Source of the DNA: Saprospiraceae bacterium
Lineage (GTDB): Bacteria; Bacteroidota; Bacteroidia; Chitinophagales; Saprospiraceae
Assembly: GCA_027488855.1 (NCBI GenBank)
Contig: JAIYAV010000241.1
Location: 1-60,838 of the forward strand
Reading direction: 5' to 3'
Length of the DNA stretch: 60,838 nt
Part shown: piece by piece, positions 45,736 through 54,200 of the stretch
How positions within the stretch are numbered: the first letter of the stretch is position 1
Layout of the letters: every line of letters begins with the position of its first letter
Program-made: the position numbers and the translations under genes
Notes under the pieces: generated by a model
Databases searched by the model: none
The model's input: only the letters and a program-made list of their open reading frames with translations
What the model was told of the DNA's origin: nothing

Positions 45736-46071
45736 TCATTGTTTATTTATAATGTTTTCCATACCCCATTTTTCCATTTCATTAAGGACGGGAGAAAGAC
45801 TTTTCCCGAGCACAGTTAACTCATATTCAACTCGCGGAGGAATTTCATTAAACTGCTGCCTTGTCAATAAGCCATCTTCTTCAAGCTCCTTTAATTGTTC
45901 CGTTAATACCTTTCTAGAAATGTCTGGAATACGCGCAGAAATTTCTCCAAAACGCCTTTTCTCTGACCTAAGGCAATACAAGATGACTGGTTTCCACTTA
46001 CCACCAATTAGCTGAAGCATACCTGTTACCGGACATTTAATTTCTCCCTTTTTTGCTGCTTTAGTTACCAT
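45736..46071 (-). CDS. HxlR-family winged-helix regulator
   Basis: 111 residues: IKCPVTGMLQLIGGKWKPVI, RRFGEISARIPDISRKVLTE, QLKELEEDGLLTRQ, VEYELTVLG. The conserved Cys is near residue 13. Divergent from an NmrA-like gene; the 110-bp interval has GTTACC/GGTAAC and GTTAC/GTAAC inverted repeats. The pair resembles well-known HxlR-quinone reductase modules that respond to diamide or quinones. Confidence 0.93.
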   Translation of the reverse strand: MVTKAAKKGEIKCPVTGMLQLIGGKWKPVILYCLRSEKRRFGEISARIPDISRKVLTEQLKELEEDGLLTRQQFNEIPPRVEYELTVLGKSLSPVLNEMEKWGMENIINKQ

Positions 46072-46092
46072 TTTGTTACTACCATTTTAGCT

Positions 46093-46148
46093 GTTACCTA
46101 AAGGTAACCTGTTACTTTTTACAACTAATACTAGTTACTTTGCGTAAC
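46093..46148. promoter_or_regulatory. two inverted repeats between hxlR and nmrA-like genes
   Basis: GTTACC-TAAA-GGTAAC (46093-46108) and GTTAC-TTTGC-GTAAC (46134-46148) share the half-site GTTAC. The second overlaps TACTTTG, near the -7 consensus for the rightward gene. Two operators would allow control of both directions. Confidence 0.55.
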
Positions 46149-46181
46149 AAATGTAATTGTTAATTTTTAAAAAACCAAATA

Positions 46182-47060
46182 ATGATTTTAGTAACTGGAG
46201 CAAGCGGGCATTTTGGAAATGCAGCCATTGATTTTCTCTTAGCAAAAGGGGTTGAAGCCAGTCAGATTTTGGCATTGGTTAGAAACGAGCAAACTTCTGA
46301 TGATTTTACAAAGAAAGGTGTGGGCGTTGTAATTGGCGACTATGAGAATTATGCTTCTCTTGTAAGTGCCTTTCATGGGGTTGAAAAACTGCTTTTTGTA
46401 TCGGGAAGCGACATTGTGAAGCGGCTCTCACAACACCAGAACGTAGTCAATGCTGCGAAAGAGGCTGGTGTAAAACACCTCGTTTATACCAGTTTTCAAC
46501 GCAAAGATGAAAGCGAAACATCGCCACTGTGGATGGTAGCGCAATCACATATTCAAACTGAGAAATGGCTAAAAGAAAGTGGTATTGATTACACCATTTT
46601 AAAAAACAACCTTTATCTGGACTTTCTACCTGGCTTTATCGGGGAAAAAGTATTGGAAACAGGCGTGATCTATGTACCCGCCGAAAGTGGCAAAGTAGGT
46701 GCGGTATTGCGTTCAGAAATGGCCGAAGCTGCCGCTAGTATTTTAGCCACCTCTGGTCACGAGGGAAAAGAATATGATTTTACAAATTCAGAAGCAGCCT
46801 CTTACGAAGAGATTGCCCATTGGATTTCAGAGGTTTCGGGAAAAACGATCACCTATATTTCTCCATCTGCAGAAGACTATGGAAAAACATTGGCTAGTTA
46901 CGGCGTACCAGCCGAAGCAATCGGAATATTCTCAAGTTTTGCCGTAGCTCAGGCTAAGGGAGAATTGGATGCGGTGAGTACTGACTTGGTAAAGTTACTT
47001 GGAAGAAAACCTTTATCGGTAAGAGATCTTGTAAGTAGTCTCTATTCTGCAAAAGTGTAG
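46182..47060 (+). CDS. NmrA-like NAD(P)H:quinone reductase (QOR2-like)
   Basis: 292 residues. ILVTGASGHFGNAAIDFLL (2-20), VVIGDYENYASL, GVKHLVYTSFQRKDES and the TILKNNLYLDFLPGF block match NAD(P)H:quinone oxidoreductase 2 of the E. coli YtfG type. It reduces quinones or acts as a redox sensor. Paired divergently with an HxlR regulator and bounded on the right by a broken attC-like left end (CCGCCAACATGGG, 47110-47122). Confidence 0.88.
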   Translation: MILVTGASGHFGNAAIDFLLAKGVEASQILALVRNEQTSDDFTKKGVGVVIGDYENYASLVSAFHGVEKLLFVSGSDIVKRLSQHQNVVNAAKEAGVKHLVYTSFQRKDESETSPLWMVAQSHIQTEKWLKESGIDYTILKNNLYLDFLPGFIGEKVLETGVIYVPAESGKVGAVLRSEMAEAAASILATSGHEGKEYDFTNSEAASYEEIAHWISEVSGKTITYISPSAEDYGKTLASYGVPAEAIGIFSSFAVAQAKGELDAVSTDLVKLLGRKPLSVRDLVSSLYSAKV

Positions 47061-47133
47061 CTTCATTAATTTTACCCAGTAGTAAGTTTTAACTTCAAAA
47101 AACAACGAACCGCCAACATGGGTATTTGTAAAA

Positions 47134-47232
47134 GCTGGGGGTCAAATACCAGTACAGTGAATATGCCGGGGGCATCCCCTGGCTAGTGTGGACGCATGAT
47201 TGGTTTATGTCGCGCAGGTGTTGTTTAAGTGA
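47134..47232 (+). pseudogene. 3'-end remnant of a CE1 esterase gene
   Basis: About 99 bp aligning to the last 101 bp of the esterase gene ending at 31632: GCTGGGGGT, CAGTACAGTGAATATGC, CAGGTGTTGTTTAAGTGA. Two net deletions break the frame. It is preceded at once by an attC-like left end (47110) and followed by the same type of hairpin and type-1 repeat as the original, so the whole boundary was duplicated. The 600-bp gap 47061-47660 has no other gene. Confidence 0.8.
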
Positions 47233-47267
47233 TTTCTCCAGGAGAATCACTGAGCGACATTTTTCAG

Positions 47268-47424
47268 CACAAAGGACACCGTGGAAGGCACTAAGGACAC
47301 AGAGGTGAGATGTTGACAACGCGATATGCTTAGATTTGAGGGTTGTTAATCCTTTTTTAGAGCATAAAGCTTCGTCAACATCTCGTCTTTGTGTTCTTTG
47401 GTGCTTTCCACGGTGTCCTTTGTG
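47268..47424. repeat. CACAAAGGA-type hairpin, second copy
   Basis: CACAAAGGACACCGTGGAA and TTCCACGGTGTCCTTTGTG pair perfectly over 19 bp; GATGTTGAC and GTCAACATC pair inside. A smaller GTGATTTCTCC/GGAGAATCAC hairpin lies at 47230-47251. It corresponds to 31655-31800 but with changed, still paired, arm sequence. Confidence 0.75.
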
Positions 47425-47430
47425 TTTACA

Positions 47431-47515
47431 ATTGCGGGTACATGTAGCTTTCGTGCTACTGGTTTGCATTTACGATGCGGACGCGACAAGTACGCCTATT
47501 TCCGTGTTAGCGTTA
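47431..47515 (+). repeat. type-1 junction repeat, copy 3 (5'-truncated)
   Basis: Lacks the first 35 bp; contains ATTGCGGGTACATGTAGC, the GCGACAAGTACGC word and ends GTGTTAGCGTTAAT. The promoter-like pair is eroded (CATG, TGCATTTA). 146 bp before an SDR gene. Confidence 0.7.
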
Positions 47516-47660
47516 ATGCTACAATCTTCACAACCAACATTTGAGATCGGACAAAAACCTCGTTCTGTAAATTTGTATCACATCTTCCCACTTTTGTATA
47601 ACTAGCAGAATAGTTTATCCCCCCATCTTTGCATCATTATTTAACGAATAAAAAAGAATA

Positions 47661-48464
47661 ATGAGCAAGACAATTCTAATTACAGGCGCATCATCAGGCT
47701 TTGGACTGCTGTTAGCAAACAGCCTCCACCAACAGGGTTTTAATGTAATTGGCACAAGTCGCAATCCAGAAAAACTACAAGCCGCTGTTCCCTTCACAGT
47801 TTTGGCTTTGGACATTACTGACGAAAATTCAATAAAAGAGTTTACAAATCAACTTTTTGTAACTATAAATCAATTGGATGTTTTAGTGAATAATGCGGGT
47901 TATATGCTCACTGGATTAGCAGAGGAAACTTCAACAGAAGTAGGGAAACTTCAATTTGAAACTAACTTTTGGGGTACAGTAAATCTAACCAACGCATTAC
48001 TTCCCTATTTTAGAAAGCAAAAATTTGGGCAAATTATTACGGTTAGCTCTATGATGGGCTTGGTATCATTACCTATGAAGCCAATATATGCTGCATCCAA
48101 ACATGCCTTGGAAGGCTTTTTTAAATCGCTTCGATTTGAGGTTAGTCAATTCAATATTAAGGTTAGCATGATACAGCCTATGTGGGCAAAAACAAGTCTT
48201 GGTGCTAATATGATTTCCGTTAATGGGGATATAATTGAATATAGACAATTCAAAGAGCAAACAAACAAGTACATCAAAAATAGTATAGCAGAAGGAGACG
48301 AGCCAGCTTTGATAGTAAATAAAATTATTAAAGTTATCAACGCCAAAAATCCAAAGTTCCGAAACATTGTAGGAAAAATGGCAGGAATGGTACTATTCCT
48401 CAATAATCATGCCTATTCTATGTTTGAAAAGGCTATTCACAAAAGTGTAAAAACAGCAATGTGA
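47661..48464 (+). CDS. SDR-family oxidoreductase
   Basis: 267 residues. TGASSGFGLLLANSL (7-21), NNAGY, Y-x-x-x-K in YAASKHALEG and IQPMWAKT are present. A classical SDR of unknown substrate. Overlaps the next gene by 4 bp (GTGA), so the two are translationally coupled: an SDR and an exported hydrolase. Confidence 0.9.
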   Translation: MSKTILITGASSGFGLLLANSLHQQGFNVIGTSRNPEKLQAAVPFTVLALDITDENSIKEFTNQLFVTINQLDVLVNNAGYMLTGLAEETSTEVGKLQFETNFWGTVNLTNALLPYFRKQKFGQIITVSSMMGLVSLPMKPIYAASKHALEGFFKSLRFEVSQFNIKVSMIQPMWAKTSLGANMISVNGDIIEYRQFKEQTNKYIKNSIAEGDEPALIVNKIIKVINAKNPKFRNIVGKMAGMVLFLNNHAYSMFEKAIHKSVKTAM

Positions 48465-49387
48465 AAAAGTATTCAATACCGTTTTTACTCATTCTAAGTA
48501 TGGTAAAGACAGCAATCGCACAAACAAGTTATCAACCATTAAACAATTCAATCATGAATTTAAAAAATGTGAAAACAAGTACCGTAAATGTAGCAGGTAC
48601 AGCGTTTTCTTATCGCAAACTTGGTTCAAGTAACGATACCGTTCCTGTAATTTTTCTCAATCACTTATCCGCTACCATGGATGATTCCGACCCCAAAATT
48701 ATAGACGAATTGGCAGCTAAACACACTGTAATTATTTTTGACAATAGAGGCATTGGCTCTACAGGTGGCGTAACTCCAAAAACAGTATCTGAAATGGCAA
48801 CAGATGCGATAGCTTTCATTAAAGCAATTGGCTATCAACAAGTTGATTTATTTGGCTTTTCATTAGGAGGCTTCATTTCACAAGAGATTTTACTCCGTGA
48901 GCCACAGCTTGTACGCAAAGCAATTCTAGCTGGCACAGGACCTGCGGGCGGAGAAGCAATTAGTAAAATGACTCCATTAGTAGTTAAGGATATAATAAAA
49001 TCTAGGTTTACTTTCAGAAACGAAAAATTCTATTTGTTCTTTAATGGAAATTCTAATGGTCATGATTCAGCGAAAAAATATTTAAGCCGTTTAAAAGAAA
49101 GAAAGGAAAACAGGGGAAAAAGTTTGAAACTTACAAATTTCTCTCATCAATTAACAGCAATTAAATCATGGGGATTACAAGGGGCTCAAGATCTATCTAT
49201 AATCAAACAACCTGTCTTGATTGTAAATGGTGAAAATGATAAAATGGTTCCGATAAGTAATTCATATGATTTAAAGGCGAGAATTAGTAATTCAGAAATC
49301 ATTGTCTACAAAGATTCTGGTCACGGCGGCATATTCCAGTATCATGAAAGCTTTGTAAAAAGCGCATTGAAATTTCTTGAAGATTAA
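48461..49387 (+). CDS. secreted alpha/beta hydrolase
   Basis: 308 residues, GTG start at 48461. Signal peptide about 1-20 (ending TAIAQ). Alpha/beta hydrolase motifs: FLNHLSATMDDSDP, FDNRGIGSTGG, nucleophile in GFSLGGFIS, acid in NGENDKMVP and final GHGG. Chloroperoxidase- or lipase-like. Coupled to the SDR before it. Confidence 0.85.
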   Translation: MKKYSIPFLLILSMVKTAIAQTSYQPLNNSIMNLKNVKTSTVNVAGTAFSYRKLGSSNDTVPVIFLNHLSATMDDSDPKIIDELAAKHTVIIFDNRGIGSTGGVTPKTVSEMATDAIAFIKAIGYQQVDLFGFSLGGFISQEILLREPQLVRKAILAGTGPAGGEAISKMTPLVVKDIIKSRFTFRNEKFYLFFNGNSNGHDSAKKYLSRLKERKENRGKSLKLTNFSHQLTAIKSWGLQGAQDLSIIKQPVLIVNGENDKMVPISNSYDLKARISNSEIIVYKDSGHGGIFQYHESFVKSALKFLED

Positions 49388-49463
49388 TTTAATAATTGGT
49401 TTGTTGAAACCGGAAGGTTTCAACAAACATTTTTTTAAGTCTCACACTTTAAAACAAATTGCT

Positions 49464-49640
49464 ATGGCAAACATTTTTGAATTAATTGACAACATGCGAA
49501 GGGATCTGCTTGAGAAAACAGAAAATCTTACTGTCGAGCAGTTAAATACTATTCCTTACGGATTCAACAATAATTATATCGTAGCAGCAAAACGAACTCC
49601 CATAGGAGGTTTCTTGGGGAGTCTTCTGCTATTTTTGTAA
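49464..49640 (+). pseudogene. chimera of DinB-like and thiolase N-termini
   Basis: The frame begins like a DinB/DUF-type damage-inducible protein (MANIFELIDNMRRDLLEKTE, TVEQLNTIPYGFNNN), then switches without break to YIVAAKRTPIGGFLGSL, the unmistakable start of an acetyl-CoA acetyltransferase, and ends after LLFL. Both parts are far too short to work. It is a junction of two gene beginnings. Confidence 0.65.
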
Positions 49641-49672
49641 TTTCGCCAAGGCTTCAAAAATGATTAGCTAAA

Positions 49673-50569
49673 ATGAAACATTTCAAGACAATAACTGAAT
49701 TTTATACCACAAACGGATTTCCGCCGCCTGAAAATCCTTTGTTGGGTTTGGTAACACTTGATGACATCAAAGGCAGTGATTTTGTGCATACAGAATATAC
49801 TTTGGGTTTTTATAAAATAGCCTTTAAAAAAGTAATATCTGGGAAAATTATGTACGGCAAAACAAAATATGACCACCAAAATGGTTCTATTTATTTCGTA
49901 AAACCCAATCAAATTGTAGAAATGAGTGATTTGGTGTTTGCCGAAAAGAGCTTTATGATTTATATTCACGAAGATTTTTTAATTAAACATCAATTACATA
50001 GTGATATAAAAAAATATGGCTTCTTTGATTATGAAGTGAATGAGGCTTTGCATTTATCGCCAACCGAAGAAGCTACACTTTGGGAATTATTCTATAAATT
50101 AAAACAGGAGTATTACAACAATCAAGATGAATTTAGTAAAGATATAATGCTGACTCATATTGACTCTATTTTAAAATATTCTCAACGGTTTTACAAACGA
50201 CAATTTTTAAATAGAACAGCCTTGTCGGGTACAACTGTTTCAAAGTTTACAGATGCCCTAACAGCTTATTTTGAAAATGGCAGTTTTCAAAATAATGGAT
50301 TACCCAGTGTAAAATATATGGCTGAAAAATTAGCCTTATCGCCAAGGTATTTAAGTGACTTATTGAAGCAAGAAACTGGTAAAACAGCATTAGAACATAT
50401 TCACATAGCATTGGTTATGGAAGCAAAAAACTTACTGATGAGTACCGACAAAACTGTTGCAGAAACGGCTTACGAATTAGGCTTTGAAAATCCACCCTAT
50501 TTTTCAAGACTCTTCAAAAAAGAAGTAGGGCTGACACCAACAGAATATAGAGACCAGTTTTTAAATTAA
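49673..50569 (+). CDS. AraC-family transcriptional regulator
   Basis: 298 residues. An N-terminal cupin-like sensor (FHTEYTLGFYKIAFKKVISG-like, FVKPNQIVEMSD) is followed by a C-terminal double helix-turn-helix: SVKYMAEKLALSPRYLSDLL and TVAETAYELGFENPPYFSRL, ending FKKEVGLTPTEYRDQF. No clear target gene is adjacent; the neighbour upstream is the DinB/thiolase remnant, so its partner may have been lost. Confidence 0.92.
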   Translation: MKHFKTITEFYTTNGFPPPENPLLGLVTLDDIKGSDFVHTEYTLGFYKIAFKKVISGKIMYGKTKYDHQNGSIYFVKPNQIVEMSDLVFAEKSFMIYIHEDFLIKHQLHSDIKKYGFFDYEVNEALHLSPTEEATLWELFYKLKQEYYNNQDEFSKDIMLTHIDSILKYSQRFYKRQFLNRTALSGTTVSKFTDALTAYFENGSFQNNGLPSVKYMAEKLALSPRYLSDLLKQETGKTALEHIHIALVMEAKNLLMSTDKTVAETAYELGFENPPYFSRLFKKEVGLTPTEYRDQFLN

Positions 50570-50590
50570 AAATTTGACTTAGAGCACTAC

Positions 50591-50667
50591 GACTAAGATG
50601 GGTTGGGTAAAAGAGGGGCTTTAGTATATTCTAAGCCCCACCCTCGCCAAGCCCAAGAACGTTAGCG
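50591..50667. other. attC-like site, type 2, copy 2
   Basis: GACTAAG (50591), then GGGTTGGGTAAAAGAGGGGC, a loop, GCCCCACCCTCGCCAAGCCC and GTTAGCG (50661-50667). Closely related to 34717-34811. It follows the AraC stop by 22 bp. Confidence 0.55.
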
Positions 50668-50716
50668 GCCATTTTCACCGCCAAGCCCCACAACACTCCC
50701 GCCAGCACCCAAGCCA

Positions 50717-50858
50717 CTATTCAAAATCCTTAAATTTCCCTTTCAAAAAAGCTTCAACCCGCTCAATTCGATTCCGCAAATCAGGAGTAGACCATTTTCT
50801 TTCATCGGGTTCTCGGACCTCATTCTCGTTGAACAACATTTCGCCTTCTCCGGTAAGT
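50717..50858 (-). pseudogene. C-terminal remnant of an HTH (XRE-like) protein
   Basis: Minus-strand frame LTGEGEMLFNENEVREPDER, then KWSTPDLRNRIERVEAFLKG and KFKDFE before a stop. The WLLTGEGEML pattern is usual just after the HTH domain in phage-repressor-like proteins. The N-terminal DNA-binding part is missing; the break is exactly where the type-1 repeat begins. A second copy is at 57889-57972. Confidence 0.6.
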
Positions 50859-50985
50859 AATCAATCTGTTCATTATCAATTTGATAAGATTAAAAATTGT
50901 AGATACTTGGAGATTTGGTATTCCTGGTTTATCTTTATTAGGCGAGCGTGAAAAGTGCGCGTATTACAGTGTTGTACGCCATAAA
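50859..50985 (+). repeat. type-1 junction repeat, copy 4 (promoter-bearing)
   Basis: TCAATCTGTTCATTATCAAT start; CTTG (50906-50909), 20 nt, TATCTTTA (50930-50937). The end is degenerate (GTGTTGTACGCC). 15 bp before the TraB/GumN gene. Confidence 0.75.
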
Positions 50986-50999
50986 ACAGAGTCTCTACT

Positions 51000-51875
51000 A
51001 TGTCAAAATTTATACTTTTTATTAGCAGTCTTTTTATCTTCACAAACATTTATTCCCAGAATAAACCTAAAACAATACTTTGGGAAATAACACGAACTGG
51101 GAGTAACTTAAAATCTTATCTTTTTGGTACTTTCCACGATGTTAACCCAGACTTTTTTGATTCGCTAACAAATTCAGTTGCCAAACTAAAAACCTCGGAT
51201 ATCCTATATGTTGAAGAGGTTAATATTGTAAGAGACAAATCTAATATTTTACAAAATCCTTCGATTTGGAATAAATCAAAATGGGATAGTATTTTATCAA
51301 AAGAGCAAGCATTGATATTTGAAACATTTATTGCAAAGGCTGAAAGGAATGAGTTTAACAATCTTCCTCCATTAATTCTTAGTAAAGCCATTGCTGGAAT
51401 GTACCTGAAGGATTTTTGCCAGTTCAATAGTAGCTCTGAATATTTAAGTCTTGATGGGAAAATAGAAAAATTAGCACATGAAAATAACAAAAAAGTTTTA
51501 TCGCTTGACGAAAACCAAGCGGATTTGCTTACTATGGCCTCTAAAGCAGTTGATTCAAATCTAAATTTAGAATATGCCAAGGGTATTATCAACCTTATGT
51601 CAAAAATGCTTAATGACGACATGAGTAATTGCAACATAATTACTGAATATGAATCATTTAACATCGATTATATGTTAGAAGTGGATTACACTAAATATTC
51701 AAATCAATCGCCCTTGTTAATTGACAGGAATATTAAATGGACTAAAATACTAGATAATTCTTTAAAAAAATACAATTGCTTTATAGCTGTTGGATTTAAG
51801 CACTTGTTTTATAAGCAAGGACTTATTCAACAATTTAGGGCTTTAGGGTATAAGGTGAGCCCGATTATAGCGTAA
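51000..51875 (+). CDS. TraB/GumN-family secreted protein
   Basis: 291 residues with signal peptide about 1-19 (ending FTNIYSQ). The family features are LFGTFHDVNPDFF near the N-terminus (GTxH) and FIAVGFKHLFYKQGL with G-x-x-H near the C-terminus, proposed metal-binding sites of the TIKI/TraB superfamily. Probably a periplasmic metal-dependent hydrolase or protease; function in bacteria unknown. Single-gene cassette behind a type-1 repeat. Confidence 0.88.
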   Translation: MSKFILFISSLFIFTNIYSQNKPKTILWEITRTGSNLKSYLFGTFHDVNPDFFDSLTNSVAKLKTSDILYVEEVNIVRDKSNILQNPSIWNKSKWDSILSKEQALIFETFIAKAERNEFNNLPPLILSKAIAGMYLKDFCQFNSSSEYLSLDGKIEKLAHENNKKVLSLDENQADLLTMASKAVDSNLNLEYAKGIINLMSKMLNDDMSNCNIITEYESFNIDYMLEVDYTKYSNQSPLLIDRNIKWTKILDNSLKKYNCFIAVGFKHLFYKQGLIQQFRALGYKVSPIIA

Positions 51876-51888
51876 TAATTACGGCGTA

Positions 51889-51960
51889 CAACAGGCGGTT
51901 TGGCAATATGGCAAGGCGGTGAATATATTCTCTACTTTTGTTCGCTAAGAAAGAGTAGAC
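51889..51960. other. attC-like left end
   Basis: CGTACAACAGGCGGTTTGGC follows the TraB/GumN stop by about 13 bp and has the ACAA-C-A-GGCGGTTTGGC form of attC left arms. A matching right arm with GTTAGC is not evident before the next remnant (52060), so the site is probably truncated. The gap 51876-52289 holds this, a gene tail and a partial type-1 repeat. Confidence 0.35.
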
Positions 51961-52059
51961 AATCAAAATTTGGAGCGGAACTGCCTTTGGCATTTTTTTG
52001 TTGCTTTTCATTATCTGGTATTTAATAGGGTAAAAATGGGACAAGTACTTTATGCCACA

Positions 52060-52173
52060 TTTCTAGAAAACCGTCGGGTGTACCGCTTGGCAAAGGCTCG
52101 CTGGCAGCGCTTGATTGTGCATCGGTTGGTTGAGCAGCGCAGTGAGGAGGAAATGGAGCAGGTGTTGGAGTGA
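52060..52173 (+). pseudogene. 3' end fragment, same family as 38341-38530
   Basis: RLAKARWQRLIVHRLVEQRS then EEEMEQVLE and a stop. It matches the tail at 38341-38530 with substitutions. Followed, as there, by a type-1 repeat. Confidence 0.5.
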
Positions 52174-52189
52174 TGCAAAGATTTCAAAT

Positions 52190-52262
52190 ACTACACTTGG
52201 TGATTGAGTACTACTGGTTTATCTTTACCATATCGGACGCATGTTTCCGTGTTGGCGGCAAT
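52190..52262 (+). repeat. type-1 junction repeat, copy 5 (partial, promoter-bearing)
   Basis: Lacks the first third but keeps CTTG (52196-52199), 20 nt, TATCTTTA (52220-52227). Ends GTGTTGGCGGCAAT, 28 bp before the metalloprotease gene. Confidence 0.7.
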
Positions 52263-52289
52263 TTTAAGCAAATGCATAAATAATAAAAT

Positions 52290-53012
52290 ATGAAATTCGG
52301 ATTTACAATTAAGAAAATTATAAGTTATTCCGTTTTTAAAATTATTTGTGCATTCCTACTGCTTTATATTCTGAATAGTTGCAATAAAGAGGATGTCCCA
52401 AAATATAAACCCTGTGATTCATATCTATACAACTTATGTGATGGAAAAGGCAATGGTGCATACTGTACATTCGGCTATAAATGGGGGAAGAATAACCCAT
52501 TCTCTAATCCTGGGTTAGAAAAAGCAGGTCCAGGCACAGGAGACATCGAGCTTACCTATAAATTTATGGATGCAGGGTTTGTTTTTAACACTCATAGCAA
52601 AGATAACCTTACAAGTATTTCGTTTGAAAACAATATTGGCCTTTGTACAAAAGATAAATTTCGCTTGGCATTCAAGGAATGGGCTTCTGTGGCAAAAGTC
52701 AATTTTAGGGAAGTAGCCCTCAATGAACCCGCTGACATAAAGATTATGATAGCCGATATTGAACAATCATCCCTTGGCTATCCTAACTACGACCAGTCTC
52801 CATGTTCGGATTTAAAGGGGCAAATTATTTTTAAGAGAAACGAGTATAATTGTTCAACCATTTATGGAGCAATACTTCACGAAATTGGTCATGTGCTTGG
52901 GCTTGGACACGTAAATAGTCGAAATGTAATGCACCCAAACCAAAATACCACTTACAGTCAACTACAATCAGGAGATATTCTTGGAGTACAAAGTATTTAT
53001 GGTGCCAGATAG
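52290..53012 (+). CDS. matrixin-like zinc metalloprotease lipoprotein
   Basis: 240 residues. Lipoprotein signal with lipobox LNSC (Cys near residue 31). The zincin motif H197-E-I-G-H201-VLGLG-H207 and Met-turn NVM214HP place it in the metzincin (M10A/matrixin-like) group; the usual FKEWASVAKVNFREV substrate-binding block precedes it. Expected at the outer membrane or surface. Single-gene cassette. Confidence 0.85.
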   Translation: MKFGFTIKKIISYSVFKIICAFLLLYILNSCNKEDVPKYKPCDSYLYNLCDGKGNGAYCTFGYKWGKNNPFSNPGLEKAGPGTGDIELTYKFMDAGFVFNTHSKDNLTSISFENNIGLCTKDKFRLAFKEWASVAKVNFREVALNEPADIKIMIADIEQSSLGYPNYDQSPCSDLKGQIIFKRNEYNCSTIYGAILHEIGHVLGLGHVNSRNVMHPNQNTTYSQLQSGDILGVQSIYGAR

Positions 53013-53085
53013 TGATGCCACTCTTTCATTGGACAGCATTCCTGACAAACTTCTGGTAAATAGACGGCGTCTTTCAATCTCCCCT

Positions 53086-53129
53086 ATTCCGCTTTATCTA
53101 TGTGAATTTGTGCAGATAAAGCGGATTAT
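53086..53129. repeat. CCGCTTTATCT hairpin, copy 1
   Basis: ATTCCGCTTTATCT (53086-53099) and AGATAAAGCGGATTAT (53114-53129) form a 12-bp stem. A second copy with another loop is at 56989-57032. It lies 74 bp after the protease stop. Confidence 0.7.
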
Positions 53130-53164
53130 GATGATTTGTTTGTGTGAGCGCACGTCTAAGTAGT

Positions 53165-53198
53165 GGGGCAAAATGATCACTTATTTTTTTATTGCCCC
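53165..53198 (-). terminator. GGGGCAA/TTGCCCC hairpin between converging genes
   Basis: 7-bp perfect stem with an internal run of T, ending at the stop codon of the minus-strand regulator. The surrounding text matches the element at 10110-10160. Confidence 0.5.
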
Positions 53199-54091
53199 TA
53201 AGCGCTGATTTCAAGCTTATATCCTTTGCCCCGTATCACCACAATTTTCAGATTCGGATCCAATTCCAGTTTTTTTCTAAGTTTTGAAATGAATACATCG
53301 AGACTGCGGCCTACGATAACACCTTCATTTTCCCAGATCTCTTTTTGTAGCTGGCTTCGCTCGATAGCCTCGTTAGGAGACAAGGCAAAAATGCGTAGTA
53401 CACGGGTTTCAGTTCTCGTCAGGTCGATGGTCTTTCCATTCATCATGAGCTTACGGGTCTCCGTGTCGAACGACATTGATCCCAAAGTGAATAGACCAGT
53501 AGGCGGCGGACTGCCAGGTAAGGCCTTCCGCGGCTTAACAGATCTCAAAAAAATAAATCCAACCAATGCTAAAAATGACAGACCGCCCAGAAAATATCCA
53601 TCCTTTGCTATAGCTATACCCCTTGGTTTAAATTTAATATTGATCAGGTAACATCCTATGGGTTGACTTCTTCCCCTACAGGACACAATATCATCTTTCT
53701 TATTTTTTGATACCGCATATCCATAAGCCACACTGGCGTTGGCACAGTTCAGGACGTTTACAACATAATCACCTGCAAGCGGGTCTTTGGCCAACAAACG
53801 CTGGGTAGTATTCACCAGGAAGTCGGGTTGAAAAGTAAAAGCATTTTCAAAACTGAGCTGGTATTCATTTTCGGCAATTTTTTTTACCGGAAGTACCCGC
53901 GATGTACTGTCGCCGGACTGCAATAGTATTTCATGTCCGATCCGGCGGAGTAAAATTTCCCTCCTGGCGATATCAAAATCGTCACTGCCCCCTATAATGA
54001 AAGCCACCGAGATTACAGCGGTAAACATAAGTAGCAACCATCCAAACAGGTACTTACCTTTACCAGACAGGAGATTTCGACTATTAAGCAT
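53198..54091 (-). CDS. membrane-anchored winged-helix regulator (ToxR-like, inverted order)
   Basis: 297 residues. TM helix about 14-34, an extracytoplasmic domain of about 130 residues with two cysteines (LNCANAS; VSCRGRSQPIGCYL), TM helix about 165-182, then a cytoplasmic OmpR/PhoB-type winged helix (LTRTETRVLRIFALSPNEAI, EGVIVGRSLDVFISKLRKKL, VIRGKGYKLEI). It could transmit an envelope signal straight to DNA. Divergent from the propeller lipoprotein gene (109 bp apart), the likely target. Confidence 0.83.
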   Translation of the reverse strand: MLNSRNLLSGKGKYLFGWLLLMFTAVISVAFIIGGSDDFDIARREILLRRIGHEILLQSGDSTSRVLPVKKIAENEYQLSFENAFTFQPDFLVNTTQRLLAKDPLAGDYVVNVLNCANASVAYGYAVSKNKKDDIVSCRGRSQPIGCYLINIKFKPRGIAIAKDGYFLGGLSFLALVGFIFLRSVKPRKALPGSPPPTGLFTLGSMSFDTETRKLMMNGKTIDLTRTETRVLRIFALSPNEAIERSQLQKEIWENEGVIVGRSLDVFISKLRKKLELDPNLKIVVIRGKGYKLEISA

Positions 54092-54200
54092 AATGTCAAG
54101 ACTTTATTTACAAAGGTTACATTCTTATTTACAATCCAAATGCCCCCGCTGCAAGATATCAAAGTAATTTCGCTGGATCAACTTTGAACTTTGATCCGAC

